64,000 nt of DNA. Origin: Salinicola acroporae (lineage in GTDB: Bacteria > Pseudomonadota > Gammaproteobacteria > Pseudomonadales > Halomonadaceae). The stretch spans positions 481,803 through 545,802 of the forward strand of contig NZ_PZJW01000002.1 of NCBI RefSeq assembly GCF_003206615.1. The letters are read 5' to 3'. The number at the start of each line of letters is the position of its first letter. Positions within the stretch are counted from its first letter, which is position 1. Below, in pieces: positions 62,837 to 64,000 of the stretch. The notes beneath the pieces were generated by a model. That model saw nothing but the letters and a program-made list of their open reading frames with translations. It searched no databases and was not told the origin of the DNA. Position numbers and translations under genes: made by a program.

Positions 62837-63846
62837 GCCTGGCTCTCCTGTGTCTCGCTCGCCGGCGTCTCGCCACGGGCCGCGTTGCGCAGCGCGCGCA
62901 CGACCGCCTGACGCGCCAGGGGAATCTTGTAGCCGTTGTGCTCGCACGCCTGGGCATCCTTCAGGGCGATGTCGGCGGCGCGCTCGAAGCTCGCCTTGTC
63001 GGCGACCTGACCGACCAGCGCCGCCTCGGCATCGCTGCAACGCCATGGCTTGGTGGCGACGCCGCCAAGCGCGAGGCGCGCTTCCCGAATCGTGTCGCCG
63101 TCGAGCACCACCTGGGCGGCGCAGGAGGCAAGCGCGAACTCGTAGGAAGCACGGTCACGCAGCTTGAGATAGTGTGAACCGGCGTTTGCCAGCGGCGCGT
63201 CCAGGGTGATCGCGGTGATCAGCTCACCGTCGGCCAGATCATGCTCGATGTGCGGTGTGTCGCCCGGCAGGCGATGGAAGTCGGCGAAGTCGACCTCGCG
63301 TTCACCGTCAGGCCCCTGCAGCGTCAGCGTCGCGCCGATGGCGGCGATACCGACGCACATGTCCGAAGGATGCACGGCGATACAGGCGTCGCTGCCGCCG
63401 AGCACGGCATGCATGCGGTTGATGCCGTCTATCGCGTCGCAGCCGCTGCCCGGCTCGCGCCGATTGCACTTGGCCGCCGGATCGCGATAGTAGGGGCAGC
63501 GGGTGCGCTGCATCACGTTGCCGGCGGTGGTCGCCATGTTGCGCAGCTGCGTCGACGCCCCCGCCAGCAGCGCTTCGGAAAGCACCGGATAGTGCGACTT
63601 GACCTCGGGGTGATGGGCCAGGTCGGTATTGGTGACCAGCGCGCCGATCTTGAGCCGACCATCGTCGAGCCGCTCGACCCGCTTGAGCGGCAGCGCATTG
63701 ATGTCGACCACGTTTTCCGGCTTCAGCACGTCGAGCTTGATCAGATCGAGCAGGGTGGTGCCACCGGCGACGAAGGCGGCGTGGGGCATCGTTCGATGGG
63801 CGGCGTGATCGACGCTATCGGCGCGGGAGTAGGCGAAGGTTCTCAT
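62833..63846 (-). CDS. Aldehyde oxidoreductase FAD-binding subunit, PaoB-like
   Basis: A 337-residue FAD subunit of the CO-dehydrogenase/xanthine-oxidase flavoprotein fold. AAFVAGGTTLLDLIKLDVLKPE is the FAD-binding N-terminal motif. The insertion RCPYYRDPAAKCNRREPGSG with a further Cys supplies the extra [4Fe-4S] cluster typical of PaoB. It overlaps both neighbours by 4 bp (ATGA), so the three subunits are produced together. Confidence 0.92.
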   Translation of the reverse strand: MRTFAYSRADSVDHAAHRTMPHAAFVAGGTTLLDLIKLDVLKPENVVDINALPLKRVERLDDGRLKIGALVTNTDLAHHPEVKSHYPVLSEALLAGASTQLRNMATTAGNVMQRTRCPYYRDPAAKCNRREPGSGCDAIDGINRMHAVLGGSDACIAVHPSDMCVGIAAIGATLTLQGPDGEREVDFADFHRLPGDTPHIEHDLADGELITAITLDAPLANAGSHYLKLRDRASYEFALASCAAQVVLDGDTIREARLALGGVATKPWRCSDAEAALVGQVADKASFERAADIALKDAQACEHNGYKIPLARQAVVRALRNAARGETPASETQESQA

Positions 63847-64000
63847 GCCGCTCCCTCCTTGCGCGTGGCGTCATGGCCCAACTGCACGCGGGATTTCTGG
63901 ATTGCCTCGACGATGTTCTTGTACGCCCCGCAGCGGCAGATGTTGCCACTCATCGCCTCTTTCACCGAGGCGTCGTCGGTGCCGATACGCTCGTCGTTGA
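63843..64000 (-). CDS. Aldehyde oxidoreductase [2Fe-2S] subunit, PaoA-like, C-terminal part (runs off right edge)
   Basis: Only the last 52 codons are in the window. The residues contain GNICRCGAYKNIVEAI, the CxRCG/C motif of the second [2Fe-2S] cluster of xanthine-oxidase-family small subunits. The stop overlaps the start of the FAD-subunit gene (ATGA). The N-terminal ferredoxin-like half, and any Tat signal that would show periplasmic export, lies beyond base 64000. Confidence 0.9.
   Translation of the reverse strand, partial: NDERIGTDDASVKEAMSGNICRCGAYKNIVEAIQKSRVQLGHDATRKEGAA

Overview
The window is a gene-dense, GC-rich stretch of bacterial chromosome that looks like a gammaproteobacterium of the Halomonadaceae (Halomonas/Salinicola type). 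This rests on gene content recognised by eye: a FabY-type ketoacyl synthase of the Pseudomonas/Halomonas kind, a YehZYXW-type compatible-solute ABC operon, a BdlA-like dispersal receptor, TmcA, and degenerate heptamer repeats between genes. The genus is an inference. I see no rRNA, tRNA, CRISPR array, phage, transposase or integron, so this is core and near-core chromosome, not a genomic island.

Layout. 1-5.9 kb: 5' part of purL (reverse), mltF, a membrane diguanylate cyclase, tadA and tesB. 5.9-13.2 kb: a zinc alcohol dehydrogenase divergent from an AraC regulator, a TauE/SafE permease, a small secreted protein, an HslJ-like lipoprotein coupled to a GNAT acetyltransferase, dacB, and a TrmB-like methyltransferase overlapping an SMR efflux gene. 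13.5-17 kb: fabY, coaD, a YfhL-type ferredoxin and a P-loop kinase. 17-25.4 kb: a beta-barrel outer-membrane protein, DinF-type MATE pump, AtoE-type transporter, hotdog thioesterase, a voltage-sensor-like membrane protein, cytochrome b561, an uncharacterised possible propeller protein and an I78-type inhibitor lipoprotein. 25.7-29.7 kb: osmF-yehY-yehX-yehW. 29.9-35.6 kb: a LysR regulator divergent from a putative carboxylate-catabolism operon (split AtuA-like protein, CitMHS transporter, alpha/beta hydrolase), with a convergent SDR.

35.6-43.3 kb: FdhF/YdeP-type molybdoenzyme with a tiny winged-helix partner and fdhD, two entericidin-like lipoproteins, a HIT protein, and a tight four-gene operon (two related lipoproteins, DUF1007, NicO metal permease). 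43.6-56.9 kb: glycerate kinase, dps with an OxyR-like site, a BdlA-like soluble receptor overlapping a triple-CheW protein, rmuC, a PfpI-type protease, an App1-type phosphatase, pepD, tmcA and a small membrane protein. 57.2-64 kb: emrAB with a divergent TetR gene and a perfect palindrome between them, then a PaoABC-type aldehyde oxidoreductase operon running off the right edge.

The most interesting parts are the pore-less voltage-sensor-like protein (22.3 kb), the BdlA-like/triple-CheW pair without CheA (45.6 kb), the lipoprotein/DUF1007/NicO operon (40.5-43.3 kb), the AtuA-like/CitMHS operon of unknown substrate (30.9 kb), and 7-bp-periodic repeats that run into the ends of flanking genes. 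Starts were moved inward from the longest frames where homology, signal peptide or ribosome binding site required it; several genes use TTG or GTG.
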